Part shown: positions 5,262 to 6,473 of the stretch, one piece after another | How the letters are laid out: each line of letters begins with the position of its first letter | Numbering within the stretch: the stretch's first letter is position 1 | Source of the DNA: Caldilineae bacterium | GTDB taxonomy: Bacteria; Chloroflexota; Anaerolineae; J102 | Assembly: GCA_011192085.1 (NCBI GenBank) | Contig: DUEQ01000335.1 | Span: 1 to 6,473 of the forward strand | Reading direction: 5' to 3' | DNA length: 6,473 bases | The notes under the pieces: model-generated | Told to the model about the DNA's origin: nothing | Database searches by the model: none | Seen by the model: the letters and a program-made list of their open reading frames with translations, nothing else | Position numbers and translations under genes: made by a program

Positions 5262-5295
5262 AGGTGCGTCGCCCTTCGGCAAGGGCGACGCACCT
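5262..5295. terminator. Perfect 15-bp hairpin between convergent genes, probable bidirectional terminator
   Basis: AGGTGCGTCGCCCTT (5262-5276) pairs without mismatch with AAGGGCGACGCACCT (5281-5295) around the loop CGGC. The inner sequence CCUUCGGCAAGG can alternatively be read as a C(UUCG)G tetraloop, a very stable cap. It lies 101 bp after thpR and 15 bp after the ino1 stop, where a shared terminator for convergent genes is expected. There is no U-tract on either side, so termination is inferred from position and stem strength. A REP-like dispersed repeat is the alternative. Confidence 0.6.
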
Positions 5296-5310
5296 CAAGC
5301 CAAGCAGACT

Positions 5311-6453
<1,143 letters not shown>

Positions 6454-6460
6454 GAGAAGT

Positions 6461-6466
6461 CTCCTT
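6461..6466 (-). promoter_or_regulatory. Shine-Dalgarno site of ino1
   Basis: On the minus strand this reads AAGGAG, with 7 nt before the ATG at 6453-6451. It fixes the ino1 start. The promoter would lie beyond the window edge. Confidence 0.85.
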
Positions 6467-6473
6467 GAAAGAA

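Larger units (their letters stand above)
5161..5310. other. Convergent intergenic spacer between thpR and ino1
   Basis: These 150 bases separate the thpR stop from the ino1 stop on the other strand. They hold two consecutive inverted repeats, listed separately, and no convincing gene. Open frames crossing the spacer have no family resemblance and run into ino1 in the opposite orientation. Confidence 0.8.

Overview
The window is a dense, high-GC bacterial chromosomal segment (roughly low-to-mid 60s % GC by eye). It has four genes plus an overlapping fifth: four on the plus strand followed by thpR, then one convergent gene on the minus strand. No tRNA, rRNA, CRISPR array, transposase, phage gene or integrase is visible. 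The actinobacterial-type Ino1, the proteobacterial-type glucokinase, the CoxG/FdrA pair and the very short 7-8 bp tandem repeats between genes would fit an Anaerolineae/Caldilineae-like member of the Chloroflexota. That placement is inference, not proof.

Layout. (1) 29-676: a CoxG-family SRPBCC protein with a C-terminal membrane anchor. It is probably the tail of a molybdenum-hydroxylase (CO dehydrogenase/xanthine dehydrogenase-like) operon lying upstream. (2) 741-2456: FdrA, the acyl-CoA-synthetase-like protein linked in E. coli to ureide/oxamate catabolism, here without its usual partners downstream. (3) 2457-2663: a gene-free spacer built from several unrelated heptamer repeat families. 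(4) 2664-3491: a polytopic membrane protein resembling an ECF transporter substrate-binding (S) component. (5) 3485-3562: an array of nearly ten 8-bp units that starts inside the last codons of the transporter gene and ends at the base before the next ATG. (6) 3563-4567: glucokinase, overlapping by ATGA with (7) 4564-5160: ThpR, an RNA 2',3'-cyclic phosphodiesterase. (8) 5161-5310: the convergent spacer, with two hairpins, one a perfect 15-bp stem. (9) 5311-6453, minus strand: myo-inositol-1-phosphate synthase.

How the genes may work together. Glucokinase makes glucose 6-phosphate, which is the substrate of Ino1, so the two convergent units are metabolically linked although not co-transcribed. 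CoxG and FdrA are plausibly the end of one transcription unit for oxidative or nitrogen (purine/ureide) catabolism. The S component lacks its energising ATPases and T protein here and would need a shared module encoded elsewhere.

The most unusual feature is non-coding. Three successive intergenic stretches (677-740, 2457-2663, 3485-3562) are made of degenerate short tandem repeats or G-free tracts and lack a normal Shine-Dalgarno sequence before the next gene. By contrast, coxG and ino1 have textbook Shine-Dalgarno sites.
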